A stretch of 64,000 bases of DNA from CBDHHC01 sp965263345 (GTDB lineage: Bacteria; Pseudomonadota; Alphaproteobacteria; Rhizobiales; CBDHHC01): assembly GCA_965263345.1 (NCBI GenBank), contig CBDHHC010000006.1, forward strand, positions 124,001 to 188,000, given 5' to 3'. The notes beneath the pieces are model-generated. The model made no database searches. It was not told the origin of the DNA and saw nothing but the letters and a program-made list of their open reading frames with translations. Below, one piece after another: positions 19,155-28,724 of the stretch. The translations under genes were made by a program, and so were the position numbers. Position 1 is the first letter of the stretch; each line of letters opens with the position of its first letter.

Positions 19155-20186
19155 CTATTGATCTTTATCATAGGCTGCAACAATCTTTGCCACTAATTCT
19201 CTACGCACAACGTCAGATTTTTCGAAAAATATACGTCCTATACCATCTATATTTTCTAATTTCCTAATGGCATCATTTAACCCAGATGTCATACCCTTGG
19301 GTAAGTCAATCTGCGATGGATCGCCGGTTACAACCATTTTACTTTTTTCACCCAGACGCGTGAGGAACATTTTCATCTGCATTGCTGTGCAGTTCTGGGC
19401 TTCATCAAGAATAATAAATGCATGAGATAAAGTACGACCTCTCATGAAGGCCAGAGGAGCTATTTCAATTGCGCCGCTTTCAATGCCTCTTTCTACTCTT
19501 TCTGTTGGTAAAACATCGTAAAGAGCGTCGTATAAAGGCCTTAAATATGGATCTACTTTGTCCTTCATATCTCCTGGTAAAAAGCCTAAACGTTCGCCTG
19601 CCTCTACGGCTGGTCTGGAGAGAATTATTCTTTCAGTTTCACCTTTTTCCCAACAAGCTGCAGCATAGGCGACTGCTAAGTATGTTTTACCTGTTCCTGC
19701 TGGGCCTGTTGAAAATACGAGGTCATCTTGGTGTAGAGTATTGATGTATTCAGATTGTTTTGGGGTTCTACCAGTAATAACACGTTTGCGAGTGCGAATT
19801 TTTGCTTGGCCAGGCGCATCGTTTTCTGGTGCACATTTTGGATTATTTTTCTTTTTATTTGAAGAATGACTTGCATGCCTGATAACACCGTCTAAATCCC
19901 CAGGGCCAATATTCTCACCTTGTGAAAGTCTATCGTATAGGTTTGTTAAAGCGGTTTTTGCAATTTGGCAGCTGTCATGTGTTCCTTTAAACGTTACAAC
20001 ATTACCCTTCGCAACAGCTTCAATTCCTAAACGATCCTCAATTAAGGCAAGGTTTGCATCATACTCTCCTAACAGTAATGCCATTAGTTGATTGTCTTCG
20101 AATGAAACAACTAATTTTTCATTTTTGGAGAAATTTTTAGAAACTTTTGTGTTATTTGATGGTTCTTCACCAAACTCTCTTGTCAA
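19155..20186 (-). CDS. phoH: PhoH-like ATPase (YbeZ)
   Basis: Cytoplasmic ATPase of 343 residues, a YbeY partner in many bacteria. The N-terminal KH-like part is followed by a P-loop GPAGTGKT (161-168), a Walker B stretch 'FIILDEAQNCT' and 'VVTGDPSQIDLP'. The start is TTG at 20186, supported by AAGGAG seven bases upstream; no suitable ATG exists nearby. It lies between miaB and ybeY, the usual order. Confidence 0.96.
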   Translation of the reverse strand: MTREFGEEPSNNTKVSKNFSKNEKLVVSFEDNQLMALLLGEYDANLALIEDRLGIEAVAKGNVVTFKGTHDSCQIAKTALTNLYDRLSQGENIGPGDLDGVIRHASHSSNKKKNNPKCAPENDAPGQAKIRTRKRVITGRTPKQSEYINTLHQDDLVFSTGPAGTGKTYLAVAYAAACWEKGETERIILSRPAVEAGERLGFLPGDMKDKVDPYLRPLYDALYDVLPTERVERGIESGAIEIAPLAFMRGRTLSHAFIILDEAQNCTAMQMKMFLTRLGEKSKMVVTGDPSQIDLPKGMTSGLNDAIRKLENIDGIGRIFFEKSDVVRRELVAKIVAAYDKDQ

Positions 20187-20404
20187 ATATAATCTCCTTA
20201 CAGGCTTATCAATTCTTTTTCTATCTATATGTTTTTTAATAAAAATTAGTAAGTTAAAAAACTATAGGAATCAATAGAGCAAAAAGCTAACAGTATTATT
20301 ACAATACAAACAGGTCTAATATTATCGCTTTATCCCTTTCATCTCAATACTGTGACATTCATGTAAAGAAAGATGCTAAGATAATAATAATTATACACGG
20401 ATCG

Positions 20405-21754
20405 CTATTTATTTGTATTTATCTCGCCTCTTAAACTATTCGGGCCTGCCTGTTTTATATCAACATTGACTATGCATCCAATTTTATTTTCATCTGCACT
20501 TATGTGTACTGGTTGTAGATATGGAGAGCGGCCAACAAATTCTCCATTTACTCTACCTGGTTTCTCTAGCAATACTGGTAAAGTTTTATCCACACACTCT
20601 AGATTGAAATTATGTTGTTGGTCATTCAGCAGGCTTTGGAGTCTTTGTAATCGCTCTGATTTGATATTTTCTGAGATTTGATTTTGGTGGTCTGCTGCTG
20701 GTGTCCCAGGACGTTGACTGTATTTGAATGAATAAGCCTGTGCGAATTTTACCTCTTCAACAACCTTCATAGTTTCGATGAAATCTTCTTCTGCTTCATC
20801 AGGGAAACCAACAATTATGTCTGTTGACAGGGCAATGTCAGGCCTTGCTTTACGTATTCTCTCAATGATTTTGAAGTATTCTGTTTGGGTATGTTGCCGG
20901 TTCATGGCTTTTAATATTTTATTTGAACCAGATTGGAAGGGTAGATGGAGGTATGGCATTAATTTGTCCAGATTTCCATGTGCATCTATCAGTTCCTGAT
21001 CCATATCTCTGGGGTGACTGGTTGTAAACCTTAGCCTTTCCAATCCATCGATTTCCGCTAATGTGTATAAAAGTTTGGCTAGTGAGCATGGATTTCCATC
21101 ATTTCCTTCACCATGATATGCATTTACATTTTGTCCTAATAGAGTGACTTCTTTTACACCTGAATCCACTAATGCCTTTGCTTCAGAGACTATATCGTTT
21201 ACTGGGCGAGAATATTCGACACCTCTTGTGTATGGAACAACGCAAAAGGTACAAAATTTATCACATCCTTCTTGTACGGTCAGAAATGCTGTGGGAGCCC
21301 GTTTTTTTTGAAGTTTTGGCAGGCTTTTAAATTTATCGATTTCAGGAAACTCTGTTTCAACAATTCTGGTTTTAGAGTTTTTAATTTCAGAAATTAGTGT
21401 TGGAAGTTTTTGATAGCTTTGAGGTCCTACCACTAAATCTACTACGCCTGCACGATTTAATATTTCTTTTCCTTCCGCCTGAGCGACACATCCAGCAACA
21501 GTTATGATTGTTTCTTTGCCTTCAGCTTTACGGTTTTCTTTGATTTGTCTTACTCTACCTAGTTCAGAGTAGACTTTTTCTGCGGCTTTTTCTCTAATAT
21601 GGCATGTATTTAAAACAATTATATCAGCATCTTCCATCTGGTCTACGGCTTCATAACCTTCTGGGCTGAGAGCGTCTTTCATTCGGTCAGAATCATAGAC
21701 GTTCATCTGGCAACCGTAGGTTTTTACATGAAGTTTTTTGTTTTCTTGCGTCAT
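20405..21754 (-). CDS. miaB: tRNA-2-methylthio-N6-dimethylallyladenosine synthase
   Basis: Radical-SAM methylthiotransferase acting on A37 of tRNAs reading UNN codons. It has 449 residues. N-terminal cluster ligands are Cys15, Cys51 and Cys89. The radical-SAM CxxxCxxC is Cys164, Cys168 and Cys171 (EGCDKFCTFC). A TRAM RNA-binding domain closes the protein. All cluster cysteines are present. It is followed by phoH and preceded by plsC on the same strand. Confidence 0.98.
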   Translation of the reverse strand: MTQENKKLHVKTYGCQMNVYDSDRMKDALSPEGYEAVDQMEDADIIVLNTCHIREKAAEKVYSELGRVRQIKENRKAEGKETIITVAGCVAQAEGKEILNRAGVVDLVVGPQSYQKLPTLISEIKNSKTRIVETEFPEIDKFKSLPKLQKKRAPTAFLTVQEGCDKFCTFCVVPYTRGVEYSRPVNDIVSEAKALVDSGVKEVTLLGQNVNAYHGEGNDGNPCSLAKLLYTLAEIDGLERLRFTTSHPRDMDQELIDAHGNLDKLMPYLHLPFQSGSNKILKAMNRQHTQTEYFKIIERIRKARPDIALSTDIIVGFPDEAEEDFIETMKVVEEVKFAQAYSFKYSQRPGTPAADHQNQISENIKSERLQRLQSLLNDQQHNFNLECVDKTLPVLLEKPGRVNGEFVGRSPYLQPVHISADENKIGCIVNVDIKQAGPNSLRGEINTNK

Positions 21755-21822
21755 TCTTGAATATGTTTCTTTGTAAGTTCGCTGGTTTTCGATGTTGTTT
21801 TCGTCGCTTTATAAGTTTTAGC

Positions 21823-22632
21823 TTATACAGCTCGTTGCAGTAGGCTTGCCAGATTATTTCTAACCGAATTCTCACTGTATTTTGCTAATTCTTTGCGATC
21901 TTTAATATTTTCCATTTTAATAGGTTCGCTGATTTGAATATGGATATCATAAGGCCCATCGGCAAAGACATTCCACATATGACTTAACAAATCCATATCT
22001 CCATACCAGGCAATTTTAGGTCGCCCTTTTCTTCCTAAGGGTAGTCCATGGCGGTGTGTGTAAGCAACTGCAATTGTTTGGACCTCTATTGCAGGTTCAT
22101 AAAGTTCATTCGTATCTTTATCATTATATTTGAGATCGGCGGCTGCGAATAGTGCTGTTTTAAAAGGGCGAATACCATTGCCGTTATTGCTGGTGCCTTC
22201 TGCAAATAAGACTATTCTATCGCCTTCCTTTAATCTTGTCGTTATTTCATTTGCTGTCTGGCCGCTTTTTGTTCTGCGTTCACGATCTACAAAAACGGTC
22301 CTTTGCAATATTGCAAGCCATCCAAAAAATGGCCATGAAGCGACCTCTTTTTTTGCGACAAAAGAGAGTGGTGTTATTGCGCTTAGTATGGTGATATCCA
22401 GCCAAGATGTATGGTTTGAAATTAATAGTATTGGTTTATTTTCTGCGATTTTTCCTGAAATATGCAATTGAATACCTATAATTTTGCATACATTTTTATG
22501 ATACCAATGAGGAAAATTCTTTTTGTATTTTGAGTTTAGTAATAGAAAGGCCCACTGAAGAAACATTAGTGGTACTGTAAACATCAAGAAAGCTATTATT
22601 ATGAATATCGCACGTACTTTTCGCATTTTCAT
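21823..22632 (-). CDS. plsC: 1-acyl-sn-glycerol-3-phosphate acyltransferase
   Basis: Membrane enzyme that acylates lysophosphatidic acid to phosphatidic acid. It has 269 residues. An N-terminal hydrophobic helix (9-33) anchors it. The catalytic NHTSWLD motif (His74, Asp79) and the substrate motif FAEGTSN (143-149) are intact. An OlsA-like role in ornithine lipid synthesis, paired with the OlsB-like gene at 43.2 kb, is possible but not shown. It lies between fur and miaB. Confidence 0.93.
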   Translation of the reverse strand: MKMRKVRAIFIIIAFLMFTVPLMFLQWAFLLLNSKYKKNFPHWYHKNVCKIIGIQLHISGKIAENKPILLISNHTSWLDITILSAITPLSFVAKKEVASWPFFGWLAILQRTVFVDRERRTKSGQTANEITTRLKEGDRIVLFAEGTSNNGNGIRPFKTALFAAADLKYNDKDTNELYEPAIEVQTIAVAYTHRHGLPLGRKGRPKIAWYGDMDLLSHMWNVFADGPYDIHIQISEPIKMENIKDRKELAKYSENSVRNNLASLLQRAV

Positions 22633-22780
22633 TACCTAAATTGCATGTGTTATTACTCAATTTACTACAAACATGCTTTGGGGGTTGTTTATGCGATCGC
22701 GTTTTATTATTCAAGTTTATTCATTTCATGGCGATGTTATGTGAGAAGACATTTTGAGTTGTTGTACTTTAAATGGGAAA

Positions 22781-23227
22781 TTATGAGCTGTGATTTTTGT
22801 TAATTTTTTTGTCTGAGAGAGGAACGCCATATAGTTCAAGTTTGTGATCTATGAGTTGATACCCCAATTCTTCAGCAACGAGTATCTGTAATTTCTCAAT
22901 TTGTTCATTCCTGAATTCGATGACTTCACCTGTTTTTACATCGATAAGATGGTCATGATGTTCACTGTCGGCCTGTTCATACCTTGCTCTACCATCACCG
23001 AAATCATGACGCTCAATGATTCCAGACTCTTCAAAGAGACGAACTGTTCGATAAACTGTAGAAAGTGAGATGCGATCATCTAATTCATTTACGCGTTTGT
23101 ATACTTCTTCAACATCGGGGTGGTCATTCGATTGAGATAAAACGCGTGCGATAATTCTGCGTTGATCCGTCATTCTCATGCCTTTTTCGGCGCATAGCTG
23201 TTCTAATTTGCTATCATTTTCTATCAA
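22781..23227 (-). CDS. fur: Fur/Mur-family metal-responsive repressor
   Basis: Metalloregulator of 148 residues. The winged helix has 'MRMTDQRRIIARVL' and 'STVYRTVRLFEESGIIERHDF', and the metal/dimer part has 'EHHDHLIDVKTGEVIEF'. The C-terminal CxxC pairs of enterobacterial Fur are absent, as is usual in rhizobial Fur/Mur proteins that respond to manganese or iron. The start is TTG at 23227, with AAAGGG eight bases upstream. The sequence cannot decide between Fur and Mur specificity. Confidence 0.93.
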   Translation of the reverse strand: MIENDSKLEQLCAEKGMRMTDQRRIIARVLSQSNDHPDVEEVYKRVNELDDRISLSTVYRTVRLFEESGIIERHDFGDGRARYEQADSEHHDHLIDVKTGEVIEFRNEQIEKLQILVAEELGYQLIDHKLELYGVPLSDKKINKNHSS

Positions 23228-23310
23228 AATATCTGCCCTTTATATTTAGAAGTATAGTTCGAATAATTTAGAGTATAAATTTTGTTGTGATATAATAGAA
23301 AAAAATGTAT

Positions 23311-23781
23311 TCAGAAGGTCAATCTCATAATATTTGCATCTCCGCAGGTTAAAGCGTTTTCTTTTCTGTAATATCCTTTGCGATAAGAAACAAGCTTAAA
23401 TCCTAGTTTTTTATACAAACTAATTGCGATTTGGTTTTCTTGGTTAACTTCTAAAAAAACTGATATGATATTTTCATTTTTCAAACGTGTAAAAGATATA
23501 TCACATAATTTGTGTCCGAGCCCCTTTTTTTGGAAATTTTTATCAACACAGAGCGTTAAAACCTCAGCTTCATCTATTATAAATTGAATAGCAATAAACC
23601 CAATTATTTTTTTTGTTTGCTCATTTATAGCAACGTAAATGAAAACGGTGTCTTTGTTTGTTAAGCTTTTGAATGAGTCCGGTGACCAGCCAGTTGAAAA
23701 CAATTTATTATGAAGTAAAGATAATTCAGCTGTTATATCTTCCTCGATTTCATTGATATTTGCTATAAATACATCATTCAT
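23311..23781 (-). CDS. rimI: ribosomal protein S18-alanine N-acetyltransferase (GNAT)
   Basis: Acetyltransferase of 156 residues with the acetyl-CoA loop 'VDKNFQKKGLGHKLCD' and the following 'FLEVNQENQIAISLYKKLGFKLVSYRKGYY', which is RimI-like. Known RimI acetylates the N-terminal alanine of S18. The ATG overlaps the tsaB stop by one base, so the two are translationally coupled, a common tsaB-rimI arrangement. Confidence 0.9.
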   Translation of the reverse strand: MNDVFIANINEIEEDITAELSLLHNKLFSTGWSPDSFKSLTNKDTVFIYVAINEQTKKIIGFIAIQFIIDEAEVLTLCVDKNFQKKGLGHKLCDISFTRLKNENIISVFLEVNQENQIAISLYKKLGFKLVSYRKGYYRKENALTCGDANIMRLTF

Positions 23782-24494
23782 TAAACTGGATTTCTATTTA
23801 TATGTATTTGTTTCGTTTGTACTTTTGCGTCAGGTTCTCTTAAGTATAGTGGTTTGAAGGGAGCAATTGTTCCTTCTTCTTTGGCGGCTAAAGTACAAAG
23901 GTATTTTGCATTCGGTAATAGGTTTGGGGCTGCAAAATGCCATTTTTTGTTTTGAATATTGTTGAGTTTTTCAATGTGTGGGGTGCCATTTCCGACGATA
24001 AGTGATGGCTTGTCATTGAGATTTGAATTAAAATCATTGATAGCAATGGCTTTTGGTGGATGCGTGACATGTCCTTTATTATCAAAAAGTTGACAATATA
24101 ATTCTCCTCTTTTCGCATCCGTTGCAACAATAATTTGTTCTATGTCTGGGAGTTTTAATTGAGATTTAAGTTCACTTGCTTGTTGTGCCATAACATGCAG
24201 GCTCGAGAACCCAGATAATTCAACGGACAGTCCGAGAGCAAGACCTTTTGCCAAGGCCATTCCAATTCTGACGCCTGTAAAAGCCCCTGGGCCGTATGTT
24301 ACAGCGATTTTTGATAATTCATTGTATCTGAGCTTTGTTTGATCCATAACGGATTGCATCATGGGAACAATATTTTCCGCATGATTGGTATTTATATCTT
24401 CGAATTGGTAATGTGGTTTTAAAGGGTGTATCGATGTATCAAGCACAGCCACAGAACATGCTTGCATAGTGGTATCGATTGCAAGAATCTTCAT
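23781..24494 (-). CDS. tsaB: tRNA threonylcarbamoyladenosine biosynthesis protein TsaB
   Basis: Actin-like-fold partner of TsaD/TsaE in making t6A37 of tRNA, 237 residues. The N-terminal 'MKILAIDTTMQACSVAVLD' and 'ITYGPGAFTGVRIGMALAKGLAL'-type segment (here 'VTYGPGAFTGVRIGMALAKG') are diagnostic. It overlaps rimI by one base and follows nfuA by 53 bases. Confidence 0.96.
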   Translation of the reverse strand: MKILAIDTTMQACSVAVLDTSIHPLKPHYQFEDINTNHAENIVPMMQSVMDQTKLRYNELSKIAVTYGPGAFTGVRIGMALAKGLALGLSVELSGFSSLHVMAQQASELKSQLKLPDIEQIIVATDAKRGELYCQLFDNKGHVTHPPKAIAINDFNSNLNDKPSLIVGNGTPHIEKLNNIQNKKWHFAAPNLLPNAKYLCTLAAKEEGTIAPFKPLYLREPDAKVQTKQIHINRNPV

Positions 24495-24547
24495 CTTAAT
24501 TTGTCTTTTCGATCTCTACCCTTAATGCTTTTTATTGTTATATCTGT

Positions 24548-25108
24548 TTATAAAGGCCTGACTTCCTGCACTTCTGGAATAAAGTGTTTTAACAGGTTTT
24601 CTATACCATGCCTTAAGGTCGCTGTTGAGCTTGGACATCCTGCACATGCTCCACGCATACTAAGATATACAATACCTTCTTGATATTTACGGAAAACAAT
24701 GTCTCCACCGTCTTGTGCGACTGCTGGGCGAACTCGTGTTTCTATAAGCTCTTTAATTGTGTTCACAATTTCAGTATCTTCAGGTGCAAATTCTTCCTTT
24801 GATGAAATTTGTGACTCGATGTCATCGGAGTTTATTACGGGAGTATTTGACATGAAATGTTCCATAATAATCCCAAGAATAGCAGGTTTTAAATGTTGCC
24901 ATTCTCCATCATCTTTTGTCACTGAAATGAAATCAGACCCTAAAAAAACACCTACAACCCCAGGTATCTCAAAAAGATTTATTGCTAGGGGGGATTGAGA
25001 AGCTTCTTCTTTGTTCCGAAAATCCAGTGTGCCGGAAGGTAGAACTTCCCGACCTGGGATGAATTTTAATGTTGCCGGGTTCGGTGTTGCTTCAGTTTGT
25101 ATAAACAT
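24548..25108 (-). CDS. NifU/Nfu-type Fe-S scaffold protein
   Basis: Fe-S cluster carrier of 186 residues. The N-terminal Nfu domain begins MFIQTEATPNPATLKF, the usual start; an upstream ATG would add an untypical 23-residue leader. The C-terminal NifU domain contains the cluster cysteines Cys155 and Cys158 in GACAGCPSST. It resembles rhizobial NifU-like (HIRIP5-type) proteins, which deliver clusters to apo-enzymes such as MiaB encoded close by. Confidence 0.94.
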   Translation of the reverse strand: MFIQTEATPNPATLKFIPGREVLPSGTLDFRNKEEASQSPLAINLFEIPGVVGVFLGSDFISVTKDDGEWQHLKPAILGIIMEHFMSNTPVINSDDIESQISSKEEFAPEDTEIVNTIKELIETRVRPAVAQDGGDIVFRKYQEGIVYLSMRGACAGCPSSTATLRHGIENLLKHFIPEVQEVRPL

Positions 25109-25274
25109 TTTGCATCCAATTTTAGAGAAATACTCACAGAAAAATGCTCGTTTTTTTGAGTATATTCTATATTTCAAACATAGTTTAGAATCATTCTATA
25201 TTAGAAGATCGTAACTTGCCAGATAAATTTAAATTTTAGAGATCCTTATTCTTCTTATTACTTAACATATGGTT

Positions 25275-25781
25275 TTATGCTAAATTTTCAATTTCTTCAG
25301 GTTTTAATGACCCAGGTACGATTGAAATAGGAATTGGGAAGTTTCCTGCATAACGTCCTGCAGCTAAAGAGGAAACCAGTGGGCCTGGGCCGGATGGGTC
25401 TAGGGCAGCCCCTAATACCAGAATTGCAATGTCTTCATCTTCTTCAATGAGTTTAACAATTTCTTCAGGCTTATGGCCTTCTCTAATAATTTCTTCAGGA
25501 ATTAACTCTTCAAACCCCAAATTTTTTAGTTTTCTTGCGTATAGTCTGAATATCGCATGTGCCTTGTTAATAGATTCTTCGCGGGCAATCTCTTTTACAC
25601 CTAACCAGTGTTGAAAATCTCCCGGTTCAACAACGTAAAGAAATGTTATTTTACCTCCTGTGCGCCTCACACGACTAGCAGCAAATGCCATTGCATTCTC
25701 GCATTCTGGAGTTTCATCGAGCACGACTAAAAATTTACGTTCATGCCCTTTTTCAAATACGCATCTTGTCTTTTCAGCCAT
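25275..25781 (-). CDS. universal stress protein, UspA-like
   Basis: Single Usp domain of about 168 residues. The first strand is 'RKFLVVLDETPECENAMAFAA' and the ATP-type loop is 'LVLGAALDPSGPGPLVSSL'. It ends 'PIPISIVPGSL', as in ATP-binding Usp proteins. The ATG at 25781 is chosen over a TTG four codons earlier; neither has a clear ribosome-binding site. It lies between nfuA and trpS, a rhizobial arrangement. Its stress role is inferred from family only. Confidence 0.9.
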   Translation of the reverse strand: MAEKTRCVFEKGHERKFLVVLDETPECENAMAFAASRVRRTGGKITFLYVVEPGDFQHWLGVKEIAREESINKAHAIFRLYARKLKNLGFEELIPEEIIREGHKPEEIVKLIEEDEDIAILVLGAALDPSGPGPLVSSLAAGRYAGNFPIPISIVPGSLKPEEIENLA

Positions 25782-25889
25782 TGGTAAAAACAATCATAGT
25801 TTTCATTGAAGTTGAAATTTTATCATAATTAGAACAATTTAATAGACTTTTTGTCAATGAGTGCAAATCCTATTGTCTCATTATGAATT

Positions 25890-26918
25890 TTAAACAAAGC
25901 CAACAATTTCCTTAACTTTTGACAAAATAGGTTCCGATATTTTCTCAGCTCTATCTGCACCATCTACTAAAGTTTTATCTATATGAGCAGGATCATCTAA
26001 TAATTTATTTATTTCTTTTGTTATTGGGCCCATTTTTTCAATGGTTACATCAGCCAAGGACTGTTTAAACTCCGAAAACTGTTTGCCTCCATATTCATTT
26101 AGAATTTTATCCTTACTCTCACCAGTGAGTGCAGAGTAAATCCCAATAAGGTTTTCTGCTTCAGGTCTGTCATTTAAACCATCCTTTTCTGAAGGAAGGG
26201 GTTCTGGGTCTGTTTTCGCTTTACGAATTTTTTTAGCAATTGTGTCTTCATCGTCAGATAAGTTAATGCGAGACAAGTCTGAAGGGTCTGACTTGCTCAT
26301 TTTTTTGGTTCCATCACGCAATGACATGACACGAGTTGCCGGGCCTGTGATCAAAGGTTCTGGTAATGGAAAAAATGTTTCACCACAGCCTGCATTGGCT
26401 ATAAACTCCGCGAAATCAATGTTGAATTTCTGGGCTATATCTCTTGCCAACTCCAGATGTTGTTTCTGATCATCCCCAACTGGAACATGAGTGGCACGGT
26501 ATAGCAAAATATCTGCTGCCATTAAATTTGGATATGTGAATAGGCCAACAGAGGCATTTTCTTTGTTTTTCCCAGCTTTTTCTTTGAATTGTGTCATTCT
26601 ATTCAACCAACCCATACGGGCGACACAATTAAAAACCCAAGCGAGTTCGGCGTGCCCGGATACCCTGCTTTGGTTAAATATTATATGTTTCTCAGGATTA
26701 ACACCTGCAGCAATAAACGCTGCTGTCACTGATCTGGTGCTTTCTTTCAGGTCAATAGGATTTTGCCAAACTGTTATCGCATGCAGATCAACAACGCAAT
26801 ATAAACATTCATGAGTTTCCTGTAGTTTTACGAACTTTGTTATTGCGCCAAGATAATTACCAAGATGCAAGTTACCTGTCGGTTGAACACCTGAAAAAAC
26901 TCTCTGTTCAATTTTCAT
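25890..26918 (-). CDS. trpS: tryptophanyl-tRNA synthetase
   Basis: Class I synthetase charging tRNA-Trp, 342 residues. The HIGH-like motif is PTGNLHLGNYLG (13-24) and KMSKS is at 206-210. The conserved 'YPNLMAADILLYRATHVPVGDDQKQH'-region (about 129-154) is intact. It follows murJ by 36 bases. Confidence 0.98.
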   Translation of the reverse strand: MKIEQRVFSGVQPTGNLHLGNYLGAITKFVKLQETHECLYCVVDLHAITVWQNPIDLKESTRSVTAAFIAAGVNPEKHIIFNQSRVSGHAELAWVFNCVARMGWLNRMTQFKEKAGKNKENASVGLFTYPNLMAADILLYRATHVPVGDDQKQHLELARDIAQKFNIDFAEFIANAGCGETFFPLPEPLITGPATRVMSLRDGTKKMSKSDPSDLSRINLSDDEDTIAKKIRKAKTDPEPLPSEKDGLNDRPEAENLIGIYSALTGESKDKILNEYGGKQFSEFKQSLADVTIEKMGPITKEINKLLDDPAHIDKTLVDGADRAEKISEPILSKVKEIVGFV

Positions 26919-26954
26919 ATCTTAGCCTCATGATATATTTTTTGATATTTCAAT

Positions 26955-28526
26955 TTATCCAGCTGGTTTTCGTCCCATCAACATTCGCATAAATGTGGGG
27001 AGATGAAGAGCCCCTGTTATATGTGCCATCGCTGCATAAATGATAAATCCAAGACATACAAGAGCAGAAAGTGCCAAGAATTGAATTAAAATAACATTTT
27101 GTGGTGTGAGATATTGTGCGGAGAGTTGATATATGCCCCATAATACAATTCCCATCGTTATGCTTGATACAATCATAGGAATTATTGATTTTAATAATTT
27201 ATTATCTAATTCAAATTGTTTAATTCTAACCAGATGAACCCATAAGAGAAGGGCATTTGCCCATCCTGAAATTGTTGTTGCGATTGCAATTCCAACATGC
27301 CCCCAATAATTGAAGAAAATAAATGATAAGATCACATTTATAATCATACTCATTGTTGCGTAAATCATTGGTGTTTTTGTATTTTCTCTTGCAAAAAATG
27401 CGGGTGAAAAGACTTTTATCATTACAAATGAAGGTAACCCCCATGCAAAGGCGGCTAATGCTAAGGCTGTCGCCTGGCTATCCTGCTCAACAAATGCTCC
27501 TCTTTCAAATAGGACACGAATTATTGGTTCTGGAATTGTAAATAAAGCAACAGATGCTGGTAGAGTTAACATTAATGAGAATTCCAGGGATCTGTTTTGA
27601 CTATTGTGGACAGCCTGCATGTTTCCAGCTCTGAGATGTTTAGATAAATCTGGCAATAGAACAATACCTATTGCAATGCCAACTATGCCTAACGGAAGTT
27701 GGTATATTCGATCCGCATAATATAAATAAGACACAGCACTGTCTTGTTGAGAGGCAATGATTGTCCCAATTAATATGTTAACTTGTGTTACGCCACCTGC
27801 AATAATTCCAGGAACACCAAGTTTCAATAGTTGTGAAATCTGGGGGGTGAATTTGGGGAATTTAAATCTGAATTTTATATCTTGGTTTTTTAAAGCTTGG
27901 ATCAGCATAAGTAGCTGTAATACGCCTGCTAGAAAAACGCCCCAACATAGATAAATCCCTGCTATTCTTTGATCTTCGATGCCAAAGAGTAAAACAAACG
28001 ACATCACTGAAATCAGGACTATGTTCAATAACACAGGAGCAGCTGCAGCGGCTGCAAATTTTCCAAGTGCATTTAATACACCTGATAAAAGAGCTACGAT
28101 AGAAATAAACAGCAAATAAGGAAATGTGATTCGGGTTAGTAGTATTGATAGATTTAATTTGTCAGGGGTATCTGAAAAACCCGGTGCAATTATGTATATC
28201 AACCAGGGCATTAGTAGTTCTGCCAATGTCAAAAGCACTAACAGTGTTATCAAAAGAATAGCCATTGCATCTTCAGCAAAAGCTCGCGCTTTTGAGATAC
28301 CTTCTCCTTCTAATGTTTTTGAGAATAAAGGTATGAAAGCAGAATTAAATGCTCCTTCTGCGAAAATTCTTCTAAAAAGATTTGGGAATCTGAATGCGAC
28401 AACGAAAGCATCTGCGACAGGGCCTGTGCCCAATAACAAGGCTATCAATATATCTCGGACAAACCCAAGTATTCTACTGATGACTGTTAAGCCGCCTACA
28501 GTTGCAAATGCACGGTATAATTTCAT
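26955..28526 (-). CDS. murJ: lipid II flippase MurJ
   Basis: Polytopic inner-membrane protein of 523 residues that flips the peptidoglycan precursor lipid II. It has about 14 hydrophobic helices. Characteristic sequences are 'SRILGFVRDILIALLLGTG', 'FRFPNLFRRIFAEGAFNSAFIPLF' and 'YYADRIYQLPLGIVGIAIG', the last two holding conserved substrate-cavity residues. It lies between glnD and trpS, as in rhizobia. Confidence 0.97.
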   Translation of the reverse strand: MKLYRAFATVGGLTVISRILGFVRDILIALLLGTGPVADAFVVAFRFPNLFRRIFAEGAFNSAFIPLFSKTLEGEGISKARAFAEDAMAILLITLLVLLTLAELLMPWLIYIIAPGFSDTPDKLNLSILLTRITFPYLLFISIVALLSGVLNALGKFAAAAAAPVLLNIVLISVMSFVLLFGIEDQRIAGIYLCWGVFLAGVLQLLMLIQALKNQDIKFRFKFPKFTPQISQLLKLGVPGIIAGGVTQVNILIGTIIASQQDSAVSYLYYADRIYQLPLGIVGIAIGIVLLPDLSKHLRAGNMQAVHNSQNRSLEFSLMLTLPASVALFTIPEPIIRVLFERGAFVEQDSQATALALAAFAWGLPSFVMIKVFSPAFFARENTKTPMIYATMSMIINVILSFIFFNYWGHVGIAIATTISGWANALLLWVHLVRIKQFELDNKLLKSIIPMIVSSITMGIVLWGIYQLSAQYLTPQNVILIQFLALSALVCLGFIIYAAMAHITGALHLPTFMRMLMGRKPAG

Positions 28527-28724
28527 AAAAAACCTGCCTGATATTCAATACTACCATAAGGAGTATTTACTTTTTGTTTTTCATATTTTTTAGATTTTTT
28601 TCATGATATCTTTTTTCGTCATTTAACGTGATAAGATATTATTATGATGATAAAATTATCTTAGAAAAAATTCTATCATTGTTTTTACTTTGTTTTGTTC
28701 AGTGCTGAATAGTACATGTCTTTT

